A stretch of DNA of 5,788 nt from the NCBI GenBank assembly GCA_017610245.1, contig JAFCCK010000059.1, forward strand, positions 1-5,788, read 5' to 3'. Both the position numbers and the translations under genes were made by a program. How positions within the stretch are numbered: position 1 is the first letter of the stretch; each line of letters begins with the position of its first letter. The notes beneath the pieces are model-generated. The model ran no database searches and had not been told where the DNA came from. It saw nothing but the letters and a program-made list of their open reading frames with translations. Source of the stretch: Candidatus Iainarchaeum sp. Lineage in GTDB: Archaea > Iainarchaeota > Iainarchaeia > Iainarchaeales > GCA-2688035. Below, one piece after another: positions 4,802-5,788 of the stretch.

Positions 4802-5788
4802 ATGATTGAATTGGCTCTGAAAAGAAGACAAAAGATATTGCTAGCAGTAGCGGGCTATGGGGCAATCGTTGGTGCCCTGCTTGTCCTCAATGCGATGATA
4901 GCATTTTCCATGCTTGCCCTGGCACTACTTGCTTTTCTCTTCTTGGAGCCAGAAAAAGGATTATTCCTGGCTATTTTTTACCTCAACTTTGAGGGCGTAG
5001 TGAAAAGGGCTTTCCCAAATGCCCTGGCTTATCTCCTCAAGGATTTTATGTTCTTAGCAATAATGTTTGGGGCGCTCTATAAGTACAAAAAGGCCGGCAA
5101 TTCCATCAGAAAGATTCCGCACATGAACTTTATTGTTTTGTTTGGCATGATAATCACGCTGCAGCTATTCAATCCCATGAACCAGTTTTCTTTTGTTGGG
5201 AGGTTGAGCGGGGCGCGGTTCTTCCTCCTATATTTCCCTGCTTACTTTGCAGGATTCATATTAATAAAGGACAAGGTGCAGATAAAGAAAATAATCAAAA
5301 TGATTATTGTGTTAAGCGTTGTTGTTGCGCTCCTCGGGGTTATTGGTTATTATGCCGGTTTCAGAGAAGTGCGGGTTGGCGAGGGTACCCTATTCCAGGA
5401 CCAGGTGAAGCTTTCCTCCACATTGAGCGATAGCCCGTCATTTTCGTACACCCTGGCGTTTGTAAGCATTCTAGTGTTTGGTATGCTTTTCACAAAGAAA
5501 ATAATGAGCCCTGCTATAATATTTGCCCTGCCGTTTTTCGCTGTAGGAATGCTTCTCTCCCTAGACAGGATTGCCTGGGTTGCCTTTTTGATTGGGTTAC
5601 TTGTTCTCTCACTGTTTAAGGGCAAGAAGATAATCCTATTTGGCGCATTGATTTTTTTCCTGATGGTAGCGCCTCTTGCAAGCAACACTGACATAACTGA
5701 AAGGGTTTTTTCGCTGGCAGATCCTCTAGGAAGTTATTCGATGCGGGCAAGGATTGGAAACGCTTTGGGCATATTAAATGAGCCCCTC
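4802..5788 (+). CDS. O-antigen ligase/polymerase-like membrane protein (Wzy/WaaL type), 3'-truncated
   Basis: An uninterrupted frame runs from the ATG at 4802 to the right edge: 329 residues with no stop, so the C-terminus is outside. It is strongly hydrophobic, with about ten likely membrane segments (roughly 11-30, 31-48, 78-93, 108-124, 138-156, 164-184, 215-231, 237-253, 257-272 and 277-291). The LLSLDRIAWVAFLIGLLVL stretch (251-269) and the SMRARIGNALGILNEPL end (313-329) match the O-antigen ligase/Wzy_C pattern, in which an Ser-x-x-Arg segment and a later arginine-bearing external loop precede a Pro-rich turn. Such proteins polymerise or ligate lipid-carried glycans on the outer face of the membrane. 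The charged loop at 187-213 would be external. Residue identities vary widely in this family, so ligase versus polymerase cannot be decided. The glycosyltransferase-rich context supports the call. Confidence 0.8.
   Translation, partial: MIELALKRRQKILLAVAGYGAIVGALLVLNAMIAFSMLALALLAFLFLEPEKGLFLAIFYLNFEGVVKRAFPNALAYLLKDFMFLAIMFGALYKYKKAGNSIRKIPHMNFIVLFGMIITLQLFNPMNQFSFVGRLSGARFFLLYFPAYFAGFILIKDKVQIKKIIKMIIVLSVVVALLGVIGYYAGFREVRVGEGTLFQDQVKLSSTLSDSPSFSYTLAFVSILVFGMLFTKKIMSPAIIFALPFFAVGMLLSLDRIAWVAFLIGLLVLSLFKGKKIILFGALIFFLMVAPLASNTDITERVFSLADPLGSYSMRARIGNALGILNEPL

Noticed and set aside
5350..5694. Minus-strand 114-codon frame opposite the Wzy/WaaL-like gene
   Set aside because: The plus-strand frame is hydrophobic with family-like motifs and runs uninterrupted for 329 codons; the antisense frame is a shadow.

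Overview
This 5.8 kb window is part of a cell-surface polysaccharide or glycan locus. Nearly all of it is coding: four glycosyltransferase genes (one broken by a stop codon), the end of a radical SAM gene and the beginning of an O-antigen ligase/polymerase-like membrane protein. The signals suggest an archaeon, perhaps a small-genome lineage. The AGGTGAT ribosome site before the second gene matches the archaeal 16S tail. AT-rich TATA-like elements lie about 25-29 nt upstream of two start codons, as in leaderless archaeal promoters. Arginine is coded mostly by AGA/AGG. This is inferred from signals only; no rRNA or marker gene is present, and a bacterial origin cannot be excluded.

Layout. (1) Positions 2-1725, plus strand: the C-terminal part of a radical SAM/SPASM protein whose start lies outside the window, followed after 5 nt by a family 2 glycosyltransferase with a hydrophobic C-terminal half. 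(2) Positions 1688-3948, minus strand: two GT-B (family 4) glycosyltransferases, upstream gene at 2803-3948 and downstream gene at 1688-2806, joined by a GTGA start/stop overlap. The downstream gene has one in-frame TGA that splits it exactly at the junction of its two Rossmann domains. Its 3' end overlaps the convergent plus-strand GT2 by 38 bp. (3) Positions 3949-4050: a divergent intergenic region with a perfect 10-bp inverted repeat and TATA-like elements facing both ways. (4) Positions 4051-5788, plus strand: a second, soluble GT2, then a 49-bp gap with a leaderless-type promoter candidate, then a multi-membrane-pass Wzy/WaaL-like protein that runs off the right edge.

Working together, the GT2 and GT4 enzymes would add successive sugars to a lipid-linked precursor on the cytoplasmic side, and the Wzy/WaaL-like protein would polymerise or transfer the finished glycan on the outer face of the membrane. 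The radical SAM protein could modify a sugar or a peptide; its substrate cannot be read from sequence. No flippase, nucleotide-sugar synthesis gene, tRNA, rRNA, CRISPR array or mobile element is visible, and no stretch over 300 bases lacks a gene.
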